From Bacteroidota bacterium (GTDB taxonomy: Bacteria > Bacteroidota > Bacteroidia > B-17B0 > Aurantibacillaceae): 41,989 bases of DNA. Where the stretch lies: NCBI GenBank assembly GCA_016185125.1, contig JACPOC010000001.1:1-41989 (forward strand), in the 5' to 3' direction. Numbering within the stretch: the first letter of the stretch is position 1; every line of letters starts with the position of its first letter. Shown here piece after piece: positions 9,314 through 19,085 of the stretch. The notes below the pieces were generated by a model. It was not told where the DNA came from. It saw nothing but the letters and a program-made list of their open reading frames with translations, and made no database searches. Both the position numbers and the translations under genes were made by a program.

Positions 9314-9542
9314 TTCTTACATTAAATAAAAGGGTTGTTACACTCAATAAATCATCTCTTACAACGCCATAACGACAGTTTACAATGAATAAATAGCTTC
9401 TTACACTGCCATAATTGCGTCTTACATTGAATAAATTGCATCTTACAATAAATAAAGGGCTTCTTACAATGAATAAATAGCTTCTTACACTGCCATAATT
9501 GCATCTTACATTGAATAAATTGCATCTTACAACATTAGTAAT
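9314..9542. repeat. 21-bp tandem repeat (minisatellite), about 10.9 units
   Basis: Ten consecutive units of exactly 21 bp run from 9314 to 9523, followed by a partial eleventh. Each has the core (T/G)TTACA at the same place, and most follow with TGAATAAAT or TGCCATAAT. Unit boundaries fall at 9314, 9335, 9356, 9377, 9398, 9419, 9440, 9461, 9482 and 9503. Units 4, 5 and 6 are nearly the same as units 8, 9 and 10, giving an 84-bp higher-order period, which points to duplication of a four-unit block. The array fills most of the 354-bp gap between murQ and the SirB1-like gene. No promoter or terminator was seen here. Confidence 0.92.
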
Positions 9543-9659
9543 ATTAAAGTCGATACTGTAACTGGTAATTTATAATTGGTTAAAAATATTTCAATTGAAT
9601 ATGTTTAAACTGCTAAAACAGTTATTGGATTTATAACATTAAATTTTGAATTATTTTGT

Positions 9660-10553
9660 TCAAAGTTGCTTTTCAAGATCTTTTAACTCCTGAACTTTTT
9701 CAAGGTAACCAAGCTTTTCATAAGAATAAATTAGGTTGTGAAGGCAGCGTTTAATAATTTCTACATTGCTGCAAGGAAGATAATATTTAGCCTCCGCTTC
9801 AAGATTTAATTGTTTCAAAAATGAATCAATATCTTTTTGATTAAAAATTAATCCTTTGCTAAACGGATTAATGTAAAACAAAATATTATTTGAAAGCGTT
9901 TTATTGTTTACGTCAATAAGATTAGCGTTTTCATTTACATAAGCCAAAACAAAATGCTGCGGTAAATTAATACCATAAACAGGTATATTCAGCTCCTTGC
10001 AAATGAGTGCGTACACAACGCTTAACATTAAAGGGTTTCCTTTTTTACTTTCAAGAACATTGTTAATGAACGAATTTTGCGGCGCATGATAGTTGGTTAT
10101 ATTTCCGCTAAACTGATGCACTTCAAATAAAATATGATTAACAATTTTTACTTTTTCAAGGGCTGTCAAATCCTCATGCAATTCAAGCCAAACGTCCTGC
10201 TTAATTTGAGCCAGTTGTTTTCTTATTTTATTTTCATCAAAATCAGGGTATTGATATCTTGCCAGTAAAATAGTACCTTTTAACAGATCATCTTGTTCGT
10301 CTTTAGCCCATGCCTTTAAGGCGCGCTGCAAGGTTTCAAATTGAATGGTATGAATAATGGTTTCAATACGCTTTTGCATGATGGCGTCAAAACTGTTTTC
10401 CCAAGCGGTTTCAAGATGCGGAATAGCCGGCGGACCAAGAATTACAAAACGGTCTCTCACCTGAGAATAAATATGCTCATCCGGATCATCCAACAAAGTA
10501 ATCAGGGCTATTACTTCTTTAAGGCTCATTTCTTTTTTTCGCTTTGGTGCCAT
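9660..10553 (-). CDS. SirB1-like transglutaminase-fold protein
   Basis: The 297-aa protein matches the SirB1 N-terminal (Transglut_core2) family: an all-helical lead (residues 1-130, with HEAT-like 'LGPPAIPHLETAWENS') followed by the core 'KGNPLMLSVVYALICKELNIPVYGINLPQHFVLAY' spread over about residues 170-205. The His in 'LPQHFVL' is the conserved family histidine, while the position of the transglutaminase cysteine ('LMLSVVY') is a serine, so protease or transglutaminase chemistry is doubtful. The C-terminal part 'CLHNLIYSYEKLGYLEKVQEL' looks like a TPR helix pair. No signal peptide is visible, so it is probably cytoplasmic. The biological role of this family is not established. Confidence 0.75.
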   Translation of the reverse strand: MAPKRKKEMSLKEVIALITLLDDPDEHIYSQVRDRFVILGPPAIPHLETAWENSFDAIMQKRIETIIHTIQFETLQRALKAWAKDEQDDLLKGTILLARYQYPDFDENKIRKQLAQIKQDVWLELHEDLTALEKVKIVNHILFEVHQFSGNITNYHAPQNSFINNVLESKKGNPLMLSVVYALICKELNIPVYGINLPQHFVLAYVNENANLIDVNNKTLSNNILFYINPFSKGLIFNQKDIDSFLKQLNLEAEAKYYLPCSNVEIIKRCLHNLIYSYEKLGYLEKVQELKDLEKQL

Positions 10554-10686
10554 AGGTTAAACAAAAATAAGGCGATTGAAGTGAACAAGGATTAAGGAAT
10601 ATTTAAATTCTTAACAAAACTCATGTTTATTGTAGTGAACAATGTTATTTTAATAAACTACTTAAAACTTTATACCAAGGTTAAAT

Positions 10687-10717
10687 AAAAAAGGCCGACT
10701 ACATTTAGCCGGCCTTT
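10687..10717 (-). terminator. Terminator of the M43 protease gene
   Basis: The inverted repeat AAAGGCCG (10690-10697) / CGGCCTTT (10710-10717) is followed on the minus strand by a run of six T. It lies 19 bp beyond the protease stop codon. Confidence 0.8.
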
Positions 10718-10735
10718 CTATGAAGTTAAATTGCC

Positions 10736-13021
10736 TTATTTAGATATGATAAAACGTTTTGTGGTAACCTTGCCATCTACATTTAATCTGCAGAAATAAA
10801 CACCGCTGGAAAGATCATGGCCATTCAAGTCAACCTCAACGGAATAACTTCCTGATTCTTTTACACCTTGGTCAGCATTTAATACAAGAGCCCCCAGCAC
10901 ATTAAATAATTGAATACCAACATTTGACTCTGCTGAAGTAACAGAATAAGCAATTGATAAGTTTGATGATGCAGGGTTAGGATATAATCCAAACTCCGTA
11001 TTAACTATTGCAACTTCATCGGGTGTTGGATCTATTTTACCGGTTGAACTTGACGCGCCAAGTGAAAACTTCATATTTGGCCTTGCAGTAGATAAACTGC
11101 CGCTTATGTTTCCGCAAACAGCTCCCGAGGCAACATCTGCTTTATAGAATAATGTTTTATTATCTGCGGTGGCGGTATAAAATACCCTGGAATCGTTAGT
11201 ATAAGAACTGTTGTTCCAGCAAATATCAATTATTAAATTACTTGTGCCGTTGTAATTAAATCCGGTTCCAAAAGTATGTGTGTTCCAGCCTGCCACGGGT
11301 GTGTAATTGGCGCTGTAAACAGTGGTCATGGTTGAAGTGGCGAATGAAGTTGCCGTACCAAAACTGCTTGCACTGGTGTGGCCAATTTTAATTGTAAAGC
11401 CGTTCATTACTTGCGCGCTTAGTGAAGAAATGTTAAACGCTAATGATTTTATTAAGCTGTTAGCGGAAGTATAACCCGCGTTTACTAATTCTGCCTTTGT
11501 AACAATAAACTGACTTCTTTCGTCCATATAATACGTTCCATAAGGTGCGTTAGCGGTTGTAGAAGTTCCGGCACCCAGCGTTAAGGTAGAGCCTGATGTA
11601 GCAGAAGTAACAAAATTTACTGAATAATCTTCAGTTTCGCCATACGTATATTGCTCGCAAGGGCCGGTAATGGCGCCGTCTTTCATCATCACACGCATTC
11701 TTGTATTTCCTGCGGTTACAGTGCTTGGAACAGTAAAGGAACCACTAGTAGCTTGCGTAACACCCGCTGAAGTATAAACTAATTCTCCGGCATCGGTAAA
11801 GTCTTTATCCTTATTGTAATCAATATACACTCTAAAATATTCAGGGTAAACGGTGCTGGCAAAACTAGGGGTTAAAACCACAACATTGCTTGAACCAATA
11901 ACAAGGTTTGTTGAAAGATTTGTAAAATCAGCATATCCTCCATTTGCGCCTGAGGCATTGTTAAGGGTTGCTAATTTAACATTAGAAATCCACTCATAGG
12001 TTACATTAGCTCCTTTAGCTGAGCAATAAGAGGCTGTTGTTGAGGTAGTTGCGCAGGCTGTTGAATTTAGAAGACTTGCTCTTGCTCCGCCGGTTGCAAA
12101 TAAAGCTTTCATTCTTGTTTTTTGTCCTGCCGAAAACATATTCATACACGCATCATCCGTATAATCCATATAATTCATAAATTGATCTCCGGATGTTGTA
12201 TTAGAACAAGTTTTGTTGGGATAGGCAGGACAGCCGTAATTGGATGCTTGTTGTGTAGGAGTATCGTTAACTAAATCATCGCCACAGGCTGCATCGCCCC
12301 AAATATGGCGTAAGTTTAACCAATGCCCTACTTCATGCGCGCCCGTGCGGCCTTTGTTGTAAGGAGCAAGGGTAGCATAACCTCTCCCAAAATAATTATA
12401 ATTAATTACAACACCATCTGTAACGGCTGCCCCTCCCGGAAATTGGGCATAACCAAGCACGCCACCACCCAAGTTGCAAACCCATATATTTAAATAACTT
12501 GCTGCCGGCCACGCATCGCTGCCTCCCTGAGCCGAATATTTTACCAAATCATTGGTAGACCAACTGGTAACTGTGGTTGATTTACGAATAATACCGTTTG
12601 TTGCCGCGCCATTTGGAGCTTTGGTTGCTAAACAAAATGTTATTTCTGCATCCGCAGCCACACTTGTAAAGGAAGTTGGTGTATTAACTTTATCAGCGTT
12701 TAATCTTCTAAAATCTTCATTCAATACCTCAATCTGAGATTGAATTTGAGCATCGGAAATATTTTGAGCCGCCGTATTATAAATTACGTGAACAACCACC
12801 GGAATATTAACCACCGCAGCAACACCTCCTGTTTTATTAGAAGCAGAATTTTGAATTATCTGCTGTGTGTGATTTTCTATCTCCTGCATTCGGGCATCTA
12901 AGTTTTGATCTACTGATCTTAATCTTTGCAGATTAGTCATGGTTCCGCAATTTCTTTGTACTTGTGCAAATGATAATGTTGTTGCACCCAACAATCCAAT
13001 AAAGAGTAAAGTTTTTTTCAT
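10736..13021 (-). CDS. M43-family (pappalysin-like) metalloprotease with GEVED domain and T9SS tail
   Basis: This 761-aa secreted protein has a signal peptide ending near 'LSFAQ' (residues 1-20). The catalytic domain (about 70-315) carries the extended zinc motif H229-E230-VG-H233-WLNLR-H239 and the Met-turn 'NYMDYTDD' (Met285), typical of M43 metzincins. Residues about 330-475 form a GEVED domain ('FRVYIDYNKDKDFTDAGE', 'YGETEDYSV'). A further beta-sandwich follows (about 480-660, 'YYMDERSQFIVTKAEL'). The end is a T9SS type A sorting domain ('FGLYPNPASSNLSI', 'FNVLGALVL', 'SSGVYFCRL', 'TTKRFIISK'). It should act outside the cell or on its surface, degrading proteins. It is a single-gene unit with its own terminator. 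Confidence 0.9.
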   Translation of the reverse strand: MKKTLLFIGLLGATTLSFAQVQRNCGTMTNLQRLRSVDQNLDARMQEIENHTQQIIQNSASNKTGGVAAVVNIPVVVHVIYNTAAQNISDAQIQSQIEVLNEDFRRLNADKVNTPTSFTSVAADAEITFCLATKAPNGAATNGIIRKSTTVTSWSTNDLVKYSAQGGSDAWPAASYLNIWVCNLGGGVLGYAQFPGGAAVTDGVVINYNYFGRGYATLAPYNKGRTGAHEVGHWLNLRHIWGDAACGDDLVNDTPTQQASNYGCPAYPNKTCSNTTSGDQFMNYMDYTDDACMNMFSAGQKTRMKALFATGGARASLLNSTACATTSTTASYCSAKGANVTYEWISNVKLATLNNASGANGGYADFTNLSTNLVIGSSNVVVLTPSFASTVYPEYFRVYIDYNKDKDFTDAGELVYTSAGVTQATSGSFTVPSTVTAGNTRMRVMMKDGAITGPCEQYTYGETEDYSVNFVTSATSGSTLTLGAGTSTTANAPYGTYYMDERSQFIVTKAELVNAGYTSANSLIKSLAFNISSLSAQVMNGFTIKIGHTSASSFGTATSFATSTMTTVYSANYTPVAGWNTHTFGTGFNYNGTSNLIIDICWNNSSYTNDSRVFYTATADNKTLFYKADVASGAVCGNISGSLSTARPNMKFSLGASSSTGKIDPTPDEVAIVNTEFGLYPNPASSNLSIAYSVTSAESNVGIQLFNVLGALVLNADQGVKESGSYSVEVDLNGHDLSSGVYFCRLNVDGKVTTKRFIISK

Positions 13022-13518
13022 GTGTGTTTGTTCTTTTGAAAATATAAGTTGGATAAAAATTAGTTTAATGCTGTAAGGATAGAGAATGGGTTTAGCATTT
13101 TAAAATAATTAGGACGAAACCCCTGTTTTATTTAGCCTAAAGCGTTGTAGATATAGTTAAATGAAAATGTTAAAATAATTGCCGCGTAAAACGCTGTTAA
13201 TAAACCTGTTGATATGTATTTCAGATTCCTTAAAATAGAAAAAGGGAGCGTTACAAAAAGTTTGATTTTGAGTTATTATGATCTTGTACTAAATCAAATT
13301 CAGCCAGTTTGCTTCAGAATCTGATCTTAGCAATTTAATGGATTCTATAGATCCGAATTAAATACAACATAAGAGTTTAAGGCTTTTGATAAAGCCTCAT
13401 TTGAAAACTTTACAGCTTCAAAAGATGAGAATTTTGGGATGAACGAACGTTGCTAAAGAAGAGATTCTTACTTACGTTAGGAAGGATAAAAAAGCAAAAT
13501 TTAAACGGCGTTTTATCT
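13022..13518. other. 497-bp gap between the M43 gene and pruA
   Basis: No gene, terminator or clear promoter box was found here. Plus-strand frames hold short coding-like pieces, such as 34 codons from an ATG near 13215 and the phrase 'EEILTYVRKDKKAKFKRRF' near 13460-13510, all broken by stops. They may be remains of a decayed gene or chance. Confidence 0.4.
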
Positions 13519-15150
13519 TTAATCTGCCTGCAAAAAAGCATAACGATAATCCGTTGGCGGTACCCAGGTTTCTTTTATAGTACGCGGACTCACCCAACGC
13601 AATAAGTTTACCTTGGCTCCCGCTTTGTCGTTTGTTCCGCTTCCGCGCGCGCCGCCAAAGGGCTGCTGGCCCACAACTGCACCGGTACATTTATCATTAA
13701 TATAAAAATTACCTGCGGCGTTGCTTAATTTTTTTGTGGCCAGTTCAATGGCATAACGGTCGTTGGCAATGATAGAGCCTGTTAAAGCGTAAATACTCGT
13801 GCTGTCAACAATTTCAAGCATCTGCTCAAAATTATTTGCATCGTAAACGTGCAGTGTTAAAACCGGACCAAATAATTCTTCGCACATGGTTACATACTTA
13901 GGATCATCTACTTTTAAAACTGTTGGCTCAATAAAATAACCTTTAGTTTTATCGCATTTGCCGCCTGCAATAACTTCAACGCCCTTATCGGAAGACGCTC
14001 TATCTATGTAAGATTTTAATTTATCGAAACTTTTTTCATCAATTACCGCATTTATAAAATTGGTAAAATCTTCGGTAGTGCCCATTTTCATGGATTTAAG
14101 ATCTTCCAGCAAAAAGGCTTTTACATCTTCCCATAAATTAGATGGGATATAAGCGCGCGAGGCTGCCGAACATTTTTGTCCCTGATATTCAAAAGCTCCT
14201 CGCGCTAAAGCTACAGCTACTTCTTTGGCATCTGCGCTTTTATGAACCATTATAAAATCCTTGCCTCCGGTTTCGCCAACAATTTTTGGATAGGATTTAT
14301 ATTTATGAATATTGTTTCCAATAGTTTGCCAGATGTTTTGAAACACTTCGGTACTACCTGTAAAATGAATTCCTGCAAAATCGCGGTGATTAAAAATAAC
14401 TTCCGCCGCTTCCGGTCCGCTTGGATAAATCAAATTGATAACACCATCCGGAACGCCTGCTTTGTTAAAAATTTCCATTAAAACATTTGCGCTGTAAATT
14501 TGTGTATTACTAGGCTTCCAAACCACTACATTGCCCATCATGGCGCAGCTGCTTGGTAAATTTCCGGCAATGGCTGTAAAATTAAATGGCGTTAAGGCAT
14601 AAATAAATCCTTCTAAAGGACGCCACTCTAAACGGTTCCACATGCCGGGGCCGCTGATGGGTTGTTCTGAATAAATTTCAGTCATAAACTGCACATTAAA
14701 ACGTAAGAAATCAATGATTTCGCAGGCACTGTCAATTTCAGCCTGATACGCATTTTTGCTTTGCCCAAGCATGGTGGCAGCATTGAGTTTAGCGCGATAA
14801 GGCCCGGCAATTAAATCAGCGGCTTTTAAAAAAATGCTCGCGCGGTGCTCCCAGCTTAAATTAACCCATTTATCACGGGCGGCAAGAGCGGCGGCAATGG
14901 CTTGTTCAATATGTGTTTTTTCGCTTTTATGGTATTGGCCAAGAGTATGCCGGTGATCATGCGGCGGGGCTAATCGCGCTGTTTTATTACTTCTTACTTC
15001 CTTACCACCAATATACATTGGTATGTCTATTGTTGAGGATCGTAAATGCTTTAACATGGCCTGTAACTCTTTACGCTCGGCACTTCCGCTGGCGTATTGC
15101 TTAATAGGTTCGTTTATTGGAGTGGGTACTTTAAAAATTCCTTTTGGCAT
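13519..15150 (-). CDS. pruA: L-glutamate gamma-semialdehyde dehydrogenase (P5C dehydrogenase)
   Basis: The 543-aa protein has the length and motifs of the stand-alone ALDH4-type enzyme. The catalytic Cys327 lies in 'FEYQGQKCSAASRAY' and the general base Glu293 in 'VGETGGKD'. The NAD-binding segment 'IHFTGSTEVF' and the 'CEELFGPVLTLHVYD' motif are present, and the N-terminal 'PINEPIKQYASGSAER' is typical for this family. It oxidises glutamate semialdehyde (from P5C) to glutamate with NAD+, the second step of proline catabolism. The proline dehydrogenase gene is not adjacent. Transcription is divergent from the RND exporter gene. A -7-like box (15228-15235) would give a leader of about 75 nt. 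Confidence 0.95.
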   Translation of the reverse strand: MPKGIFKVPTPINEPIKQYASGSAERKELQAMLKHLRSSTIDIPMYIGGKEVRSNKTARLAPPHDHRHTLGQYHKSEKTHIEQAIAAALAARDKWVNLSWEHRASIFLKAADLIAGPYRAKLNAATMLGQSKNAYQAEIDSACEIIDFLRFNVQFMTEIYSEQPISGPGMWNRLEWRPLEGFIYALTPFNFTAIAGNLPSSCAMMGNVVVWKPSNTQIYSANVLMEIFNKAGVPDGVINLIYPSGPEAAEVIFNHRDFAGIHFTGSTEVFQNIWQTIGNNIHKYKSYPKIVGETGGKDFIMVHKSADAKEVAVALARGAFEYQGQKCSAASRAYIPSNLWEDVKAFLLEDLKSMKMGTTEDFTNFINAVIDEKSFDKLKSYIDRASSDKGVEVIAGGKCDKTKGYFIEPTVLKVDDPKYVTMCEELFGPVLTLHVYDANNFEQMLEIVDSTSIYALTGSIIANDRYAIELATKKLSNAAGNFYINDKCTGAVVGQQPFGGARGSGTNDKAGAKVNLLRWVSPRTIKETWVPPTDYRYAFLQAD

Positions 15151-15227
15151 ACTGAATAATTATTAGTTTTTAGTAAGTAGTGTTTAATACGTATTGTTTC
15201 ATACGTTAAGCATTTAAATAAAGCCTT

Positions 15228-15235
15228 CAAAGATA
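15228..15235 (-). promoter_or_regulatory. Possible -7 box for pruA
   Basis: The minus strand reads TATCTTTG, an exact TAnnTTTG match. The nearest upstream TTG is only 15 nt away instead of 19-20, so the call is weak. Confidence 0.3.
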
Positions 15236-15264
15236 ATATCTTTTATAAAGCAAAAGAAACCTTC

Positions 15265-17568
15265 TTGTTTATATTACCATTTTTTAAACCCTATTTTGTT
15301 TTTAGCTTTGCATTTATTAAAAATCATAAATCATATTACAGGGCCGTACTGCTTATAGTTGTATTATTTTCGGCCTTTTGTTTATACCGTATTCAGTTTT
15401 TAAAATTTGATTATGATTTTGAAGCGTTTTTTCCAAACGAAGATCATGAGCTGGAGGTTTACAACAATTACCGTAAAACATTTGAACATGATAACGAGTT
15501 TGCGCTTATTGCATTAGAAAATTCAAAAGGTATTTTCAATAAAACGTTTTTATTGAGAGTGGATAGTTTAACCAAAGCGCTGAACCAACTGAATTATATT
15601 CAAAAAATTACTTCGCCAACTAACTTAAAAACATTATCGCTGGGCGGACTAATTCCTACACAAACACGCGCCTTGCATATTGAAGATGAAACTTTATATA
15701 AGGAAGACAGTATAAAAATTTATCAATCGCCGCACTTAGTGGGATCGTTTTTTCCTTTAAACGCGAAATCGCTGACTATTTATATTAAAACCAAGGATGA
15801 TTTAAAAAAACGGCAATCAGATTCTTTGGCATCAAATATTGAAAAAGTTTTATCACGGTTTAATTTTGAAAATATTCATTACGTTGGCAGGATTTTCGCC
15901 CAGCAGGTTTATCTTGATAATCTGCAAAAAGAATTTGGGTTGTTTCTTGGCTTATCGTTTTTAGTGGTCATTCTTTTTTTATGGTTTAGTTTTAGAAGTA
16001 TTTATGGCATTATTGTTCCGGTAAGTATTGTTTTAATAAGCATCATTTGGACTTTGGGCGTAATGAGTTTGGTTGGAAAAACATTAGACATTATGACGGT
16101 GATGCTACCTACCATGATTTTTATTGCGGGCATGAGCGATGTGGTGCATTTCTTTTCTAAATATTTTGAAGAACTTGCCAAGGGAACGAAAAAAGAAAAA
16201 ATTTATCCATTAATTTTAAAGGAAGTTGGCTTTCCTACACTATTAACGCTGATAACCACCGTTGTTGGTTTTTTATCGCTGTTATTTTCCAGTATACGAC
16301 CAATCAGAGATTTTGGAATTTATACATCTGTTGGCGTGATCATTGCTTTTATTTTAAGTTATTCGCTTCTTCCGGCTCTGCTCTATTTTTTTACTCCTAA
16401 AAAATTAGTGAGTGTGCATACCCATAACAACCGCACTTACAGAACTATGCGAAGCGGTTTATTTTGGATCTTCCGAAATCAAAAAACTATTTTGCTTATT
16501 ACCGCTGTAACAATTATTCTTTCCATTATTGGCATCTCTAAAATAAAAGTAAATAATATTTTATTGGAAGATTTAAGTGATAAAGTAAAAATAAAACAAG
16601 ATTTTAATTTCTTTGATGCCAACTACAGCGGCGTGCGTCCTTTAGAAATAAAGATATCTGTATTGAACCCTAAAAAAAATGTTTGGGATTATGAAGTAAT
16701 AAATGCAATTGATAAAGTGGATGAATTTATAAAAAAAGAATACCATGCCGGCTTTTTAATATCACCTTCAAGCCTAGTTAAAACAGTATATTTAAATTCG
16801 ATAGATACTCAAATTAAAAAATTTCCATCAGCCGAAGACTATGGATTAATTACCAAACAATTTCAGGAAAACAGAAAAAGAAATGATCTTAAAAAATTGG
16901 TTACTGTTAACGGAAAAACTACCCGAATAAGCGCAAAAATCAGCGACATGGGCAGCATTAAAGCCACCTTGCACAATGCACATTTACTTGCATTTATAGA
17001 AAACAATGTAGATAGCAGCCTGCTGAAATTTGAAATTACGGGAGCGGCACACTTGGTAGATAAAAATAACGAATACATGGTTAATAATATGACTCAGGGC
17101 TTTATATTTTCACTCATTGTTATAGCCATCCTCACTTTTTTTCTTCATAGGAGCTGGCGCATGGTTTTGGTTTTTATTATTCCTAATGTAATTCCTTTAT
17201 TGATTATTGGCGGCATTATGGGCTTTGCCGGAATTGAGTTAAAAGCCGCAACTTCATTAGTATTCAGCATTGCTTTTGGAATTGCAACCGACGATACCAT
17301 TCATTTTATTTCGCGTTTAAAAATAGAACTGGGCTACGGAAAAAGTTTAATGTATGCTTTTAAACGCACTTATTTTGAAACAGGTAAACCCATTATATTA
17401 ACTACATTTATTCTTCTTGGAGGATTTATGAGTTTAATGATTAGTGATTTTCAAAGCACCTTTTATTTTGGTTTTTTAATTTGCATAACAGTTATTATTG
17501 CCGTTGTTGCCGATATATTTTTGCTTCCGGTTTTATTGTTTATGATTTACGGAAAGAAAAAGAAATAG
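15265..17568 (+). CDS. RND/MMPL-superfamily exporter
   Basis: The 767-aa membrane protein has the duplicated RND layout: one helix (about 26-44), a periplasmic loop, five helices (about 222-380), another single helix (about 408-426), a second loop and five helices (about 615-763). The second repeat carries 'FGIATDDTIHFISRLK', the proton-relay region typical of the MMPL/HpnN-like 'predicted exporters of the RND superfamily'; the first carries 'AGMSDVVHFFSKY' at the same place. It has only the compact 12-TM core, as in lipid or hydrophobic-substrate exporters rather than AcrB-type pumps. Start: no ATG exists in this frame before the first helix, so TTG at 15265 is used; the true start could be another non-ATG codon after the stop at 15178. 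The substrate is unknown. Confidence 0.82.
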   Translation: MFILPFFKPYFVFSFAFIKNHKSYYRAVLLIVVLFSAFCLYRIQFLKFDYDFEAFFPNEDHELEVYNNYRKTFEHDNEFALIALENSKGIFNKTFLLRVDSLTKALNQLNYIQKITSPTNLKTLSLGGLIPTQTRALHIEDETLYKEDSIKIYQSPHLVGSFFPLNAKSLTIYIKTKDDLKKRQSDSLASNIEKVLSRFNFENIHYVGRIFAQQVYLDNLQKEFGLFLGLSFLVVILFLWFSFRSIYGIIVPVSIVLISIIWTLGVMSLVGKTLDIMTVMLPTMIFIAGMSDVVHFFSKYFEELAKGTKKEKIYPLILKEVGFPTLLTLITTVVGFLSLLFSSIRPIRDFGIYTSVGVIIAFILSYSLLPALLYFFTPKKLVSVHTHNNRTYRTMRSGLFWIFRNQKTILLITAVTIILSIIGISKIKVNNILLEDLSDKVKIKQDFNFFDANYSGVRPLEIKISVLNPKKNVWDYEVINAIDKVDEFIKKEYHAGFLISPSSLVKTVYLNSIDTQIKKFPSAEDYGLITKQFQENRKRNDLKKLVTVNGKTTRISAKISDMGSIKATLHNAHLLAFIENNVDSSLLKFEITGAAHLVDKNNEYMVNNMTQGFIFSLIVIAILTFFLHRSWRMVLVFIIPNVIPLLIIGGIMGFAGIELKAATSLVFSIAFGIATDDTIHFISRLKIELGYGKSLMYAFKRTYFETGKPIILTTFILLGGFMSLMISDFQSTFYFGFLICITVIIAVVADIFLLPVLLFMIYGKKKK

Positions 17569-17614
17569 CCGCAAATTATGCGAATTTCACTAACAAGTAT
17601 CCTATTAAAACAAA

Positions 17615-18832
17615 TTGAGTTCTAAAAAAATAATAGTAGTTGGCGGAGGGGCGGCAGGATTTTTTTCAGCTATTAACATTGCGTTGCTTCATCCGAAATA
17701 TCAAATAACCATTCTCGAAAAAACAAATAAGCTTTTATCTAAAGTAAAGGTTTCCGGCGGGGGAAGATGCAATGTAACGCATAACTGTTTCGATAATATG
17801 GAATTAGTAAAAAATTATCCTCGCGGAAATAAAGAACTGCTTCAGGTCTTCGCGCAATTTAATGTTTCTGATACCATAGAATGGTTTAACAAACAGGGTA
17901 TTGTATTAAAAACCGAAGCGGATGGAAGAATGTTTCCTGCAAGCAACAGCAGTCAAACAATTATAGATTGTTTTTTGAACCTTGCAAAAAAACACAACAT
18001 TCAAATTAAAACGCAATGCGAAGTTTTTTCAATTAAAAAAACAGGGAAAACTTTCCTTTTAAAAACCAATCAACAAGAGTTTGAGGTTGACACCGTGGTC
18101 TGTTCCATGGGCGGACACAACAAAAGCGATGCTTATTTTTTAATTAAAAACTTGGGGCATACAATTGAACAACCTATTCCCAGTTTGTTTACAATTAATC
18201 TGCCCGAGGAAACAATTAAAAAAGAATTGCAGGGCATTAGCGTGAAACAGGCCGAAGTAAAAATTGCCAACAGCAAATTAAAATATAATGGTCCGGTTTT
18301 AATTACGCATTGGGGCTTAAGCGGACCCGCAGTATTAAAGCTTTCATCATTCGCGGCTAAAGAGTTTTATGAAAGCGAATACATTGCTAACATTTTGATA
18401 AACTGGATTTATCCTTTAAAAATAAATGAGGCGGAACAGACTTTAAAACAAGTTCAAAAAGAAAAACACAAAGCACTTCCCCACACAACGCCCAATTTTG
18501 ATCTTCCTAAACGTTTATGGGAATATTTGTGCGTTAACTCCGGCATTGATAATACAAAGCCCTGGGTGGAATTAACAAATAAAAGCATAAATAAATTATG
18601 CGAAAATCTTTGCAACTCATCTTTTAAAATGAAAGGTAAAACTACTTTTAAAGAAGAGTTTGTAAGTTGTGGCGGTGTTAATTTAAAAGAAGTAGATTTT
18701 AAAACCATGCAAAGTAAATTAATACCGGGCTTATTTTATTGCGGAGAAGTTTTAAATATTGATGGTATTACCGGAGGATTTAATTTTCAAAGTGCTTGGA
18801 GTACGGCTTGGATTTGCGCCAAATCATTATAG
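17615..18832 (+). CDS. BaiN/HI0933-family NAD(P)/FAD-dependent oxidoreductase
   Basis: The 405-aa flavoprotein starts directly with the dinucleotide-binding fold 'IIVVGGGAAGFFSAINIAL', followed by 'LSKVKVSGGGRCNVTHNC', the hallmark of the HI0933/YhiN/BaiN family. The second FAD contact region is at the C-terminus: 'GLFYCGEVLNIDGITGGFNFQSAW'. Start: a stop codon lies a few codons upstream and no ATG is available, so TTG at 17615 (MSSKKIIVV) is the only reasonable start; it fits the family, whose members begin a few residues before the GxGxxG loop. The reaction in most bacteria is unknown; gut BaiN reduces bile-acid intermediates. It follows the exporter gene by 46 bp and may be co-transcribed. 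Confidence 0.85.
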   Translation: MSSKKIIVVGGGAAGFFSAINIALLHPKYQITILEKTNKLLSKVKVSGGGRCNVTHNCFDNMELVKNYPRGNKELLQVFAQFNVSDTIEWFNKQGIVLKTEADGRMFPASNSSQTIIDCFLNLAKKHNIQIKTQCEVFSIKKTGKTFLLKTNQQEFEVDTVVCSMGGHNKSDAYFLIKNLGHTIEQPIPSLFTINLPEETIKKELQGISVKQAEVKIANSKLKYNGPVLITHWGLSGPAVLKLSSFAAKEFYESEYIANILINWIYPLKINEAEQTLKQVQKEKHKALPHTTPNFDLPKRLWEYLCVNSGIDNTKPWVELTNKSINKLCENLCNSSFKMKGKTTFKEEFVSCGGVNLKEVDFKTMQSKLIPGLFYCGEVLNIDGITGGFNFQSAWSTAWICAKSL

Positions 18833-19085
18833 CCACACAATAAAAATGTAAAAAAAGATTGTAAAAAAAAATAATTTTATTATGCAGTTGTTTGTGCCTT
18901 GCTCAAAACAGCTAAATGTTTGCAACTAATAGATTTAACTGTTCGCTATGTCGCCTTCCCTATACTAACTTCAAAGCAATTTTACCAGAGGTTACATTTA
19001 TTTAATTTAAAAGTGATAAAAACCGTTATTATGGCATTGTTCCTAATTGTCCAAATGCTAAGGTCGAGACACGGGGTTTACAAAT

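Noticed and set aside
9314-9542. CRISPR array
   Set aside because: Units are contiguous at 21 bp with no unique spacers between identical repeats, and no cas genes are present.
13472-13690. 72-codon minus-strand frame at the end of pruA
   Set aside because: Out-of-frame shadow of pruA with an Arg/Gly/Ala-biased composition.
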